Shown piece after piece: positions 1 to 8,601 of a DNA stretch of 64,000 bases. Below the pieces are notes generated by a model, which did no database searches, was not told where the DNA came from, and worked only from the letters and a program-made list of their open reading frames with translations. Position 1 is the first letter of the stretch, and each line of letters opens with the position of its first letter. The stretch is from Allobosea sp. Tri-44 (GTDB taxonomy: Bacteria > Pseudomonadota > Alphaproteobacteria > Rhizobiales > Beijerinckiaceae): NCBI RefSeq assembly GCF_004123845.1, contig NZ_NBDP01000015.1:62001-126000 (forward strand), given 5' to 3'. The position numbers and the translations under genes are program-made.

Positions 1-975
1 GACATCGAGATGTGGGCAACCTGCGTCGCCCGCTCGATCCGGGCGGCGGGTGGGCGGGCCGGCGACATCTGCCACGTCGCCTATGGCTACGGCCTGTTCA
101 CCGGTGGGTTAGGAGCGCATTACGGCGCCGAGAAGCTCGGCTGCACGGTCATCCCGATCTCCGGCGGCATGACCGAGCGCCAGGTGACGCTGATCCAGGA
201 CTTCAAGCCGCGCATCATCATGGTGACGCCGTCCTACATGCTGTCGATCCTGGACGAGTTCCGCCGCCAGGGCCTCGATCCGCGCAACTCCTCACTCGCC
301 GTCGGCATTTTCGGCGCCGAACCCTGGACCAACGCGATGCGCGAGGAGATTCAGCAGGATTTCGACATGCACGCGGTAGACATCTACGGCCTGTCCGAGG
401 TGATCGGCCCGGGCGTCGCCAGCGAATGTGTCGAGACCAAGGACGGGCTGCACGTCTGGGAAGACCATTTCTATCCGGAGATCATCGACCCGGAGACCGG
501 CGACGTCCTCCCCGACGGCGAGCTCGGCGAACTGGTCTTCACCTCGCTGACCAAGGAAGCGCTCCCGATCATCCGCTATCGCACCCGCGATCTGACGCGG
601 CTTTTGCCCGGCACGGCGCGGGCGATGCGCCGGATCGAGAAGATCACCGGCCGCTGCGACGACATGATGATCCTGCGCGGCGTCAACATCTTCCCGACGC
701 AGATCGAGGAGCAGCTGCTGAAATGCGCTGGGCTGGCCCCGCATTTCCAGATCGAGCTCGTGCGTGCCGGCCGCATGGACGACATGATCGTGCATGTCGA
801 AGCCATGCCGCACGCTGCCGACGATACTGCCCGCGCTGCCTCGGCCAAGGAGCTTGCGCACCACATCAAAAGCGTGGTGGGAGTGAGCACGAAAGTGAGG
901 GTTGGCGGCCCCGATTCGGTCGAGCGTTCGGCCGGCAAAGCCAGACGCGTCGTCGACAACCGGCCAAAAGGATAG
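1..975 (+). CDS. paaK: Phenylacetate-CoA ligase, 3' part
   Basis: Activates phenylacetate to phenylacetyl-CoA with ATP and CoA, the entry step of the aerobic phenylacetate pathway. The reading frame is open from the first base, so the gene starts before the window; 324 residues are visible and the family is usually about 430-440, so roughly the first 110 are missing. The visible part has the glycine-rich segment HVAYGYGLFTGGLGAHYG, the core DIYGLSEVIGPG and a C-terminal domain with the hinge-like GRCDDMMILRGVNIFP, all typical of PaaK. An internal ATG at 10 is only a methionine codon. The stop lies 6 bases before the TetR gene, which suggests co-transcription with it. Confidence 0.95.
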   Translation, partial: DIEMWATCVARSIRAAGGRAGDICHVAYGYGLFTGGLGAHYGAEKLGCTVIPISGGMTERQVTLIQDFKPRIIMVTPSYMLSILDEFRRQGLDPRNSSLAVGIFGAEPWTNAMREEIQQDFDMHAVDIYGLSEVIGPGVASECVETKDGLHVWEDHFYPEIIDPETGDVLPDGELGELVFTSLTKEALPIIRYRTRDLTRLLPGTARAMRRIEKITGRCDDMMILRGVNIFPTQIEEQLLKCAGLAPHFQIELVRAGRMDDMIVHVEAMPHAADDTARAASAKELAHHIKSVVGVSTKVRVGGPDSVERSAGKARRVVDNRPKG

Positions 976-981
976 CAGGCG

Positions 982-1578
982 ATGGCCCGTACCAGGGCTG
1001 CGGATTTCGACGAGAAGCGCCGCGGCATCCTCGACAGCGCCGCGGCCGTCTTCGCCACGCTCGGCATGGAGCGCGCCTCGATGGCGCAGATCGCCCAGGA
1101 GAACAACGTCTCCAAGGCGTTGCTCTACCATTATTACCCGAGCAAGGACCTGCTGATCTTCGATATCGGCCGCACCCATCTCGTCGAGCTGGAAGAGGCG
1201 ATCATCGCAGCCGACCGGCCCGACCTCGAGCCGCGGGCGCGGTTGCGCCACCTGATCGGCGGCGTGCTCGAGAACTACCGCACCGCCTCGAACTTCCACC
1301 AGGTTCTGCTCAATGGCACAGGCTCGCTCACCGACGCCCAGAGATCCGAACTCCGCCTGATGGAGCGCCGCATCATCAAGGCGTTCTCTGACGTGCTGGT
1401 CGACATCAACCCCGCGCTGGCGGAGAACCGCGCTGGCGTGACGCCCGTCACCATGTCGCTCTTCGGCATTCTGAACTGGGTCTACACTTGGTTCCGGCCG
1501 AGCGGTGCGCTGAGCCGCGAGGGCTATGCCGACATGGTCACGTCGCTGTTCCTCGACGGCGCGGGGGCGATGAAATAG
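982..1578 (+). CDS. paaR: TetR-family regulator, PaaR-like
   Basis: A 198-residue TetR/AcrR repressor. The N-terminal helix-turn-helix spans about residues 33-54 (ASMAQIAQENNVSKALLYHY), followed by the conserved lysine and a helical ligand-binding domain of normal length. It starts 6 bases after paaK and sits opposite the paaABCDE operon. In proteobacteria TetR-type PaaR proteins repress paa genes and release DNA on phenylacetyl-CoA, so that is the inferred role. A perfect 14-bp palindrome at 13539-13552 upstream of the paa operon is a good candidate target. The family is certain; the ligand is inferred from context. Confidence 0.85.
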   Translation: MARTRAADFDEKRRGILDSAAAVFATLGMERASMAQIAQENNVSKALLYHYYPSKDLLIFDIGRTHLVELEEAIIAADRPDLEPRARLRHLIGGVLENYRTASNFHQVLLNGTGSLTDAQRSELRLMERRIIKAFSDVLVDINPALAENRAGVTPVTMSLFGILNWVYTWFRPSGALSREGYADMVTSLFLDGAGAMK

Positions 1579-1605
1579 CGGCAGTGCCGATCGCAAGAGT
1601 GCCGA

Positions 1606-4600
1606 TCACGCGGCCTGCTTTGCAGCCGGCTCCGACGCTTCGCTCAGCAACCTGATCACCGTCGCCTTGACTTCCGTGACTGCCGCCTCCTTCACCGGGC
1701 CATAGCCGCGGATATCCATCGGCGCCTTGGCCAGCGCCAGCAGCGCATCCGGAGCCTGCGCGGGCAGCCGCGCCACGATCTCGTCGATCAGCCCTTCGTA
1801 CCAGCCGATCAGCGCACGCTCCATTGTCCGCTCCGCCGTGTAGCCGAAGATGTCGAAGGCCGTGCCGCGCAGGCCCTTGAGCCTGGCCATCAGCCGCAGC
1901 GGCGCCTGGATCCACTGCCCGAATTGTCGCTTCAGCGGCCGCCCGCGCGCATCCTTGTCGCCTCCGAGGAAGGGCGGTGCAAAGTGGTAGTTGACCTTGA
2001 AGTCGCCATCGAAGACGCGCTTCAGCTCGTCGAGGAAGCCGGTCTGCATATGCAGCCGCGCCACCTCGTACTCGTCCTTGTAGGACATCAGCTTGAACAG
2101 CGAGCGGGCGACCGCGTCGGTGAGCGCCTCAGAGTTGAACGGTTTTTCCGCCGCCCGGACCTTGTCGACACCAGCGCGGTAGCGCCGCGCCCACGCCGCA
2201 TCCTGATAATCCACCAGGAAGCGCTCGCGGCGGGCGATCACCTCGTCGAGGCTTTCCGCATCGAAGGACGCAGGGGCCGGCGCGAAGGCTGCGGGATCGG
2301 CAGCCGCAAGCCGCCCGGCAGCAAAAGCCTGCCGGTTGCGCTCGATCGCGACGCCGTTGAGTTTGACGGCGCGGTGCAGGGCCTCCAGCCCGACGGGAAC
2401 CAGCCCCTGCTGCCAGGCATGGCCAAGCATGACGATGTTGGCGAAGACGGCGTCGCCGAACAGGCTCTCGGCCAGCGCATTGGCGTCGATGGCACGGACA
2501 TTCTCGGCACCGGCCACGCGTTCGATTTCCTTCAGCCGGCGTCGCGTCGCAAGGTCGGCATCGCGCAGGCGAACGATGTCGCCCGTCGGCATCTCGGCCA
2601 TGTTGACGACCGCCCGCATGCCGGACCGGTAGGTGGCTGAGGCCTTGGGCGAGGACGACACGACGATGTCGCAGCCGATCAGCGCATCGGTCGAGCCATT
2701 GTCGATCCGAACCTGATTGACCTCGTCGGGTGTTCCGGCGATCCGCAGGAAGGACAGCACCGGCCCGAATTTCTGGGCGAAGCCGGTGAAATCGAGCACC
2801 GAGCTGCCTTTGCCTTCGAGATGGGCGGCCATGGCGATCAGCGCTCCGATGGTCACGACGCCGGCGCCGCCGACCCCGGTGACGAGCAGATCATAGGGCT
2901 TGTCGAGCGTTGGCAACGCCGGCCTCGGCAGCGCCGCCGACCGCCCGACGAAATTGTCAGCACTCGCCTGCCGCTTGCGGCGGGTGGCGCCTTCCACCGT
3001 CACGAAGCTCGGGCAGAAGCCGTCGAGACAGGAAAAGTCCTTGTTGCAGTTGGAGAGGTTGATCTGCCGCTTGCGGCCGAACGGCGTCTCCTTCGGCTCG
3101 ACGCTCAGGCAGTTCGAGGCCACAGAACAGTCGCCGCAGCCCTCGCAGACCAGATCGTTGATGTAGGCGAAGCGCTGCGGATCGACCATCGTGCCGCGCT
3201 TGCGCCGGCGGCGCTTCTCGGTGGCGCAGGCCTGCTCGTAGATCAGCACCGAGACGCCCTTGATCTCGCGCAGTTCGCGCTGGACCGCGTCCAGCTCACG
3301 GCGGTGGTGGATGGTCACGCCATCAGGCAGGCTGGCGGGCGCGAACTTTTCCGGCTGGTCCGAGACCAGTGCGATGCGTTCGACGCCCTCGGCGCGGACC
3401 TCCTGCGCGATGGCATGGACGCTGATCGGACCGTCGACGGGCTGCCCGCCGGTCATGGCGACAGCATCGTTGTACAGGATCTTGTAAGTGATGTTTGCCT
3501 TGGCCGCGATCGCCTGGCGGATCGCCATCGAGCCTGAATGGTAATAGGTGCCTTCGCCGAGGTTCTGGAAAATGTGGCCCCTGCCGGTGAACAGGGAGGA
3601 CGCCGCCCAATTCACGCCCTCGCCACCCATCTGGATCAGCGAGGTGGTCTCGCGATCCATCCAGCTCGCCATGAAATGGCAGCCGATGCCGGCCAGCGCC
3701 TTCGAGCCTTCGGGCACCTTGGTCGAGCTGTTGTGCGGGCAGCCCGAGCAGAAATAGGGCGTGCGGGTTGCGCCCGGCACCTGGATGATGCGTCCGGTCT
3801 CGGGTGCGAGAGCCGCTGCGCGCTCGGAGAGGCGCAGATCCGGGAACAGCGCGTCCAGCCGCTTCGCGACGATCGGCGCCAGCAGGCGCGGCGACAATTC
3901 GCCGATCCATGAGATCAGGCGATTGCCGTCCTCGTCGCGTTTGCCGACCATGGAATGCGGCTTATGGCCGGGATAGTCGTAGAAATATTCTTTGAGCTGG
4001 CTCTCGATGATGCCGCGCTTTTCCTCGACGACGAGAATCTCCGTCTTGCCGCGCACGAACTCGAGCGCGGAGCGGCGGGCCAACGGCCAGACCATGCCGA
4101 CCTTGTAGATGTCGATGCCGTGGCTGCGGCAGGCCGCTTCGTCGAGGCCGAGCAGGCGCAGCGCTTCCATCAGGTCGAGATGTGCCTTGCCGGTGGTGAC
4201 GATGCCGAAGGAGGCATCGGGAATGTCGTAGATGCGCCGGTCGATCGGGTTCGCCTCGGCGAAGGCGAAGACGGCCATCTTCTTGGCCTCCATGCGCTCC
4301 TCGATCTGGGGGCCCGGTAGGTCGGGCCAGCGATAGTGCAGCCCGGTCGCGGGCGGCGTGTAGTCCGACTCCTCGAACAGGCGCGGCTCCCGCAATTCGA
4401 CCGATTGGCCACTCTCCACCGTTTCCGAGATCGCCTTGAAACCAACCCACATGCCGGAATAGCGCGACAGCGCGTAGCCATACTCGCCGAAGGCGAGATA
4501 CTCGCCGACTGAGGCCGGGTTCAGCGTCGGCATGAACCAGGCCATGAAGGCGACGTCGGACTGATGCGGCATCGATGACGAGACGCAGCCATGGTCGTCT

Positions 4601-5055
4601 CCGGCGACCACCAGCACCCCGCCATGCGGCGACGAGCCATAGGCGTTGCCGTGCTTCAGCGCGTCCCCGGCCCGGTCGACGCCGGGGCCCTTGCCGTACC
4701 AGAGGCCGAAGACGCCCTGCACCGTCCTGTCCGGATTGGCCTCGACCTGCTGCGAGCCGAGCACGGCGGTCGCGGCGAGGTCCTCGTTGACGGCCGGCAG
4801 GAACTCGATCCCGTGCTGCCCTACCAGTTCCTTGGCGCGCCAGAGTTCGAGGTCGACGCCGCCGAGCGGCGAGCCGCGGTAGCCGGAGATAAAGCCGGCG
4901 GTGCCGAGGCCTGCAGCCCTGTCGCGCCGGGCCTGGTCGAGCGCGATTCTGACCAGCGCCTGAGTGCCGGTCAGGAACACGCGCCCGGAGGTCCGGGTGT
5001 AGCGGTCATTCAGCGCATAGTCGGCAAGCGGGCTGGTCGACGCGATATCGGCCAT
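1606..5055 (-). CDS. Indolepyruvate ferredoxin oxidoreductase, fused subunits
   Basis: Single-chain 1149-residue oxidoreductase that decarboxylates aryl-pyruvates (indolepyruvate, phenylpyruvate) to aryl-acetyl-CoA while reducing ferredoxin. The order is: an N-terminal pyruvate:ferredoxin oxidoreductase-like domain; a thiamine-diphosphate domain around residues 430-545 (FCSGCPHN, GIGCHF, GGEGVNW, YNDAVAMTGGQP); a cysteine cluster at about 637-681 (C637, C640, C643, C649, C670, C676, C681) suited to iron-sulfur binding; and a gamma-type Rossmann domain from about 715 (GVGGAGVVTIG). Such fusions of IorA and IorB are common in proteobacteria. It is divergent from an AsnC regulator and lies within the paa locus, so its product could enter the Paa pathway as phenylacetyl-CoA without PaaK. 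Confidence 0.93.
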   Translation of the reverse strand: MADIASTSPLADYALNDRYTRTSGRVFLTGTQALVRIALDQARRDRAAGLGTAGFISGYRGSPLGGVDLELWRAKELVGQHGIEFLPAVNEDLAATAVLGSQQVEANPDRTVQGVFGLWYGKGPGVDRAGDALKHGNAYGSSPHGGVLVVAGDDHGCVSSSMPHQSDVAFMAWFMPTLNPASVGEYLAFGEYGYALSRYSGMWVGFKAISETVESGQSVELREPRLFEESDYTPPATGLHYRWPDLPGPQIEERMEAKKMAVFAFAEANPIDRRIYDIPDASFGIVTTGKAHLDLMEALRLLGLDEAACRSHGIDIYKVGMVWPLARRSALEFVRGKTEILVVEEKRGIIESQLKEYFYDYPGHKPHSMVGKRDEDGNRLISWIGELSPRLLAPIVAKRLDALFPDLRLSERAAALAPETGRIIQVPGATRTPYFCSGCPHNSSTKVPEGSKALAGIGCHFMASWMDRETTSLIQMGGEGVNWAASSLFTGRGHIFQNLGEGTYYHSGSMAIRQAIAAKANITYKILYNDAVAMTGGQPVDGPISVHAIAQEVRAEGVERIALVSDQPEKFAPASLPDGVTIHHRRELDAVQRELREIKGVSVLIYEQACATEKRRRRKRGTMVDPQRFAYINDLVCEGCGDCSVASNCLSVEPKETPFGRKRQINLSNCNKDFSCLDGFCPSFVTVEGATRRKRQASADNFVGRSAALPRPALPTLDKPYDLLVTGVGGAGVVTIGALIAMAAHLEGKGSSVLDFTGFAQKFGPVLSFLRIAGTPDEVNQVRIDNGSTDALIGCDIVVSSSPKASATYRSGMRAVVNMAEMPTGDIVRLRDADLATRRRLKEIERVAGAENVRAIDANALAESLFGDAVFANIVMLGHAWQQGLVPVGLEALHRAVKLNGVAIERNRQAFAAGRLAAADPAAFAPAPASFDAESLDEVIARRERFLVDYQDAAWARRYRAGVDKVRAAEKPFNSEALTDAVARSLFKLMSYKDEYEVARLHMQTGFLDELKRVFDGDFKVNYHFAPPFLGGDKDARGRPLKRQFGQWIQAPLRLMARLKGLRGTAFDIFGYTAERTMERALIGWYEGLIDEIVARLPAQAPDALLALAKAPMDIRGYGPVKEAAVTEVKATVIRLLSEASEPAAKQAA

Positions 5056-5202
5056 GGCATGGGCCTCCCGACAGGTTTCATTCGGGAAATTCTAAACTCG
5101 GCCGCCTGGAAAGATTTGCCTGGTTTGCCGCTTCTCGTTGCCACTTCGGTGAAACTGACCGAGTATCACCATATGCCAGGATAATCCTTTCAGAGCGAGG
5201 CG

Positions 5203-5661
5203 ATGGAGCTTACCGAACAGGACCGCAAGCTGATCACCCTGCTGCAGGCGGATGCTCGTATCTCCAATCAGGAACTGGCCGATGGCGCGGGCATGTCGGC
5301 CTCCGCCTGCTGGCGGCGGGTGCGGGCGCTGGAGGAAGCCGGCGTGATCTCGAGCTATCGCGCAGTCGTCGATCCGGCCAAGGCTGGGCTTGCCTTCAGC
5401 GCGATGGTGCATGTCGCGCTGGTGCGCCATGAGGCAGACCACGTGACGACCTTTATCTCACGCGTGGCCGGGCGCCCCGAGGTGCTGGAATGCTTCGCGA
5501 CCACCGGCGAGGCCGATTACCATCTGCATGTCGTCTGTCGCGACAAGGATGCCTACAACGATTTCCTGGAGCACTTCCTGTTCAGGCTGCCGGGCATCGC
5601 CAATGTCCGCACCAACCTCGTCTTGAGGGAGATCAAGGTGCACGGGCCGGTGCCGGTGTGA
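5203..5661 (+). CDS. Lrp/AsnC-family regulator
   Basis: A 152-residue Lrp/AsnC protein. It has an N-terminal winged helix with the signature DRKLITLLQADARISNQELA and WRRVRALEEAGVI, and a C-terminal RAM ligand-binding domain. The ATG is preceded at suitable spacing by a purine-rich GAGCGAGG. It is divergent from the indolepyruvate oxidoreductase across about 147 bases, so it probably senses an aromatic amino acid or keto acid and controls that gene. That target is inferred from position. Confidence 0.9.
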   Translation: MELTEQDRKLITLLQADARISNQELADGAGMSASACWRRVRALEEAGVISSYRAVVDPAKAGLAFSAMVHVALVRHEADHVTTFISRVAGRPEVLECFATTGEADYHLHVVCRDKDAYNDFLEHFLFRLPGIANVRTNLVLREIKVHGPVPV

Positions 5662-5675
5662 CCGGCACCGCTTTT
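5648..5675 (+). terminator. Intrinsic terminator of the AsnC gene
   Basis: A perfect 10-bp stem (CGGTGCCGGT / ACCGGCACCG) with a 3-base loop is followed by CTTTTC. The stem overlaps the AsnC stop codon. It lies between the convergent AsnC gene and paaZ. Confidence 0.75.
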
Positions 5676-5688
5676 CTTGGCGTCGAGG

Positions 5689-7749
5689 CTACTGCGGCCA
5701 GTTCTTCGCCACCATCGTCAGCACGTCGTATTGCGCGACGAGCTGAGCGTCCTGGTTGCTGACCGTGCAGTCCCAGCGCACCTCGCCATACTCCTCGGTC
5801 TCGCGCGGATTGATCTGCTTGCAGGTCAGCGTCACCCGGAGTGCGTCGCCAGGGTTGACCGGCGTGAGGAAGCGCAGCGCATCGACGCCGTAATTGGCGA
5901 GCACCGGGCCGGGCGCCGGATCGACGAACAGGCCGGCCGCGAACGACACGATCAGATAGCCATGGGCGACGCGGCCATCGAAGAACGGGTTCGCCTTGGC
6001 CGCCTCCTCGTCCATATGGGCGTAGAAGGTGTCGCCGGTGAAATGGGCGAAATGCTCGATGTCCTCCAGTGTCACCGTGCGTGAAGCCGTGACGAGCTGA
6101 TCACCGATCTCAAGCTCGGCGAGCGACTTGCGGAAGGGGTGGACACCGTCGCGGCGCGATTTCGCGCCCTGCATCCAGCGTCCGGTGACCTCCGACAGCA
6201 GCCAGGGCGCGCCCTGGACGGCCGTGCGCTGCATGTAATGCTTGACGGCGCGCATGCCGCCGAGCTCTTCGCCGCCGCCGGCGCGGCCGGGACCGCCATG
6301 GACCAGCACCGGCAGCGGCGAGCCGTGGCCAGTCGAGGATTTGGCGCTGACGCGGTTGCCGAGCATGACGCGGCCATGCCAGGGGCCGAGCGCCTCGACG
6401 GCCTCGCGCGCAAAGGCAGGGTCGTTGGTGAAGACCGAGGCGACGAGGCTGCCCTTGCCGCGCCGCGCGAGTTCCGCGGCCTCCTCGGCGGTCTCATAGG
6501 GAATGATCGTGCTGACGGGGCCGAAGGCCTCGACATCGTGCACGGCCCTGGCAGCGCCGGGCTTGTCGCAATAGAGCAGCACGGGGCTGAGGAAGGCGCC
6601 GGCCTCGGCATCGCCCGACGTCAGATTGGCTTGGCTGGGATCGCCGGCGACGATCTCGGCATCGCCGCGCAATTCCGCGATGCGGGCACGCACCTCGTCA
6701 CGCTGGGCGAAGCTGGCGAGCGGGCCCATCCGCGTCGCTTCCTCGCCAGGGTTGCCGAGCGCGGTCTTGGCCAGGCGCTCGCCAAGCGCCTTGATCAAGG
6801 GCTCGACCGTGGCCCGCGGCGCGATCACGCGGCGGATCGCCGTGCATTTCTGCCCGGCCTTCACGGTCATCTCGCGGGCGACCTCCTTGACGAAGAGATC
6901 GAACTCCTCGGTCCCCGCGACGGCGTCAGGCCCGAGGATGGCGGCGTTGAGCGAATCCGCCTCCATGGTGAAGCGCACCGAATGCTCAACGATTGCCTTG
7001 TGGGTCTTGAGCTTGCGGCCGGTCGCGGCCGAGCCAGTGAAGGTCACCACATCCTGGCAGTCGACATGGTCGAGCAGATCGCCGACCGAGCCGCTAATCA
7101 GTTGCAGGGCCCCCTTCGGCAGGATGCCGGTTGCGATGATCCTGCGCACCATCAGCTCGGTCAGATAGGCTGTCTGGCTCGCGGGCTTGACGATCGCCGG
7201 CATGCCGGCGAGCAGCGTCGGCGCCAGCTTCTCCAGCATGCCCCAGCACGGGAAGTTGAAGGCGTTGATGTGGATCGCGACGCCTTCCAGCGGCGTCAGG
7301 ATGTGCTGGCCGGAGAAGCTGTTGTCGCGCGACAGGAGCTCGACATCGCCGTCGACGAGGGTGCGCGTGTTCGGCAATTCGCGCCGGCCCTTCGAAGCGA
7401 AGGACAGCAAGGTGCCGATGCCGCCCTCGATGTCGATCCAGCTGTCGGTGCGCGTCGCGCCGGTGGCGGTGGAGAGGGCGTAGAACTCCTCCTTCGCCTC
7501 CATCAGCGCCTGGCCGAGCGCCTTCAGCATCAGGGCCCGCTCGTGGAAGCTCAGCTTGCGGAGCGCCGGGCCGCCGGCCTCGCGGCCATGATGCAGCGCG
7601 CGCGTCATGTCGATGCCGCCGGCATCGATCAGCGCGACCTCCGCCCCGGTTGCGGCATCGAGCAACGGCACAGCCTTGCCCGCGCCGCGGACCCATTCTC
7701 CCGCAATGTAGGATTCGAGCTGGCGGACGGTCTTCACTGGCGCGTTCAT
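5689..7749 (-). CDS. paaZ: Oxepin-CoA hydrolase / 3-oxo-5,6-dehydrosuberyl-CoA semialdehyde dehydrogenase
   Basis: Bifunctional 686-residue PaaZ, which opens the oxepin-CoA ring and oxidises the resulting aldehyde. Residues 1 to about 525 are an aldehyde dehydrogenase with the catalytic cysteine C302 in VKAGQKCTAIRR and the glutamate E263 in RFTMEADS. From about 545 to the end is a MaoC-like hot-dog hydratase (DIEHFAHFTGDTFYAHMDEE, FFDGRVAHGYLIVS). The length matches the E. coli enzyme. It is the last gene of the minus-strand paa operon, 63 bases after the extra PaaA/PaaC-family gene. Confidence 0.96.
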   Translation of the reverse strand: MNAPVKTVRQLESYIAGEWVRGAGKAVPLLDAATGAEVALIDAGGIDMTRALHHGREAGGPALRKLSFHERALMLKALGQALMEAKEEFYALSTATGATRTDSWIDIEGGIGTLLSFASKGRRELPNTRTLVDGDVELLSRDNSFSGQHILTPLEGVAIHINAFNFPCWGMLEKLAPTLLAGMPAIVKPASQTAYLTELMVRRIIATGILPKGALQLISGSVGDLLDHVDCQDVVTFTGSAATGRKLKTHKAIVEHSVRFTMEADSLNAAILGPDAVAGTEEFDLFVKEVAREMTVKAGQKCTAIRRVIAPRATVEPLIKALGERLAKTALGNPGEEATRMGPLASFAQRDEVRARIAELRGDAEIVAGDPSQANLTSGDAEAGAFLSPVLLYCDKPGAARAVHDVEAFGPVSTIIPYETAEEAAELARRGKGSLVASVFTNDPAFAREAVEALGPWHGRVMLGNRVSAKSSTGHGSPLPVLVHGGPGRAGGGEELGGMRAVKHYMQRTAVQGAPWLLSEVTGRWMQGAKSRRDGVHPFRKSLAELEIGDQLVTASRTVTLEDIEHFAHFTGDTFYAHMDEEAAKANPFFDGRVAHGYLIVSFAAGLFVDPAPGPVLANYGVDALRFLTPVNPGDALRVTLTCKQINPRETEEYGEVRWDCTVSNQDAQLVAQYDVLTMVAKNWPQ

Positions 7750-7812
7750 GCCTTGGGATCCCCTGTCGATCGCGATGCGTGGTTTGTCGCTGTCGTCGAT
7801 TACATGTGCAGG

Positions 7813-8601
7813 TCAGGCCGTACCGGCGGCGCGCAGCACATCATCCACCTGCCGCTCCCAGGCGGCGGCGAGCTCGGCATTGCCGGTCTGGCGCAGGCCG
7901 AACTTCTTCTGCGTCTCGAAATGCGCCGAGCTGCCGCTGCCGAAGCTCGCCGCGACGCGCGGGCGCCAATAGGCGAGGGCGGTTGCGACCAGCGGCCGGT
8001 TGGCGGCATCCTCCAACAGTTTGCGCAAGCCTTCCTCGCCGAGTTCCCGATGCCGGCGCTCGCGCGGCAGGATGGCGCGGAAGATCTCACCGAGCGGCTG
8101 GTAGGAGAGACGGGCGAACTCATCGATCTGGATCGTGACGGCGTGACCCATCAGCACGTTCATCACGACCGCATCGAGCCAGCCCTGCAGCGGGTAGTGC
8201 AGCACGGCGAGCCGCATGTCGGTGCCGTGACGGGCCGCACCGAGATCGCTGTCGCGCGCCACACGCTCGGCCCAGGGATGGTGGTTCGCGTAACGCGAGA
8301 TATCGGCGCCGAACTCGCCCATCACGGCGAGCACGCGCTCGGCATGGTCGAGCTTCTCCAGCACGATCCGGGAGGCGGCGATGCGCTCCTTGATGCCCGG
8401 CCCCTGGTTGATGATGTCGGCGAAACCGGCAGCGCCCGCCAGCTCGCTGTCGACGAAGGTCGCCATCAGCCTGAGCAGTTCGCCGCGATAGCGCGGCGGC
8501 GCATTCTCGGGCGTCGTCAGCTTGCCACCCTGAGCCAGATAGTCCTCGAGCGGCATGGTGTCCGCCGAATCTGAGGCTGTGTCGGTGGCGTCACTGGTCA
8601 T
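7813..8601 (-). CDS. Extra PaaA/PaaC-family protein
   Basis: A 262-residue protein of the phenylacetic acid catabolic family (ferritin-like fold shared by PaaA and PaaC), additional to the true paaA and paaC in this operon. The recognisable parts are LMATFVDSELAGAAGFADII, LEKLDHAERVLAVMGEFG, QIDEFARLSYQPLGEIF and RERRHRELGEEGL. One ExxH motif is kept (ERRH). At the other expected site the glutamate of PaaA (EAGH) appears as lysine (KLDH), so the diiron site may be incomplete. Its start overlaps the end of paaE by 11 bases, showing tight coupling. Whether it is a sixth oxygenase subunit, an assembly factor or a separate enzyme cannot be told from sequence. Confidence 0.8.
   Translation of the reverse strand: MTSDATDTASDSADTMPLEDYLAQGGKLTTPENAPPRYRGELLRLMATFVDSELAGAAGFADIINQGPGIKERIAASRIVLEKLDHAERVLAVMGEFGADISRYANHHPWAERVARDSDLGAARHGTDMRLAVLHYPLQGWLDAVVMNVLMGHAVTIQIDEFARLSYQPLGEIFRAILPRERRHRELGEEGLRKLLEDAANRPLVATALAYWRPRVAASFGSGSSAHFETQKKFGLRQTGNAELAAAWERQVDDVLRAAGTA

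Noticed and set aside
6139-8574. An 811-codon open frame on the + strand
   Set aside because: It lies antisense to paaZ and the extra PaaA/PaaC-family gene, and its translation is His/Arg/Gly-rich low-complexity sequence typical of a GC-rich shadow frame.
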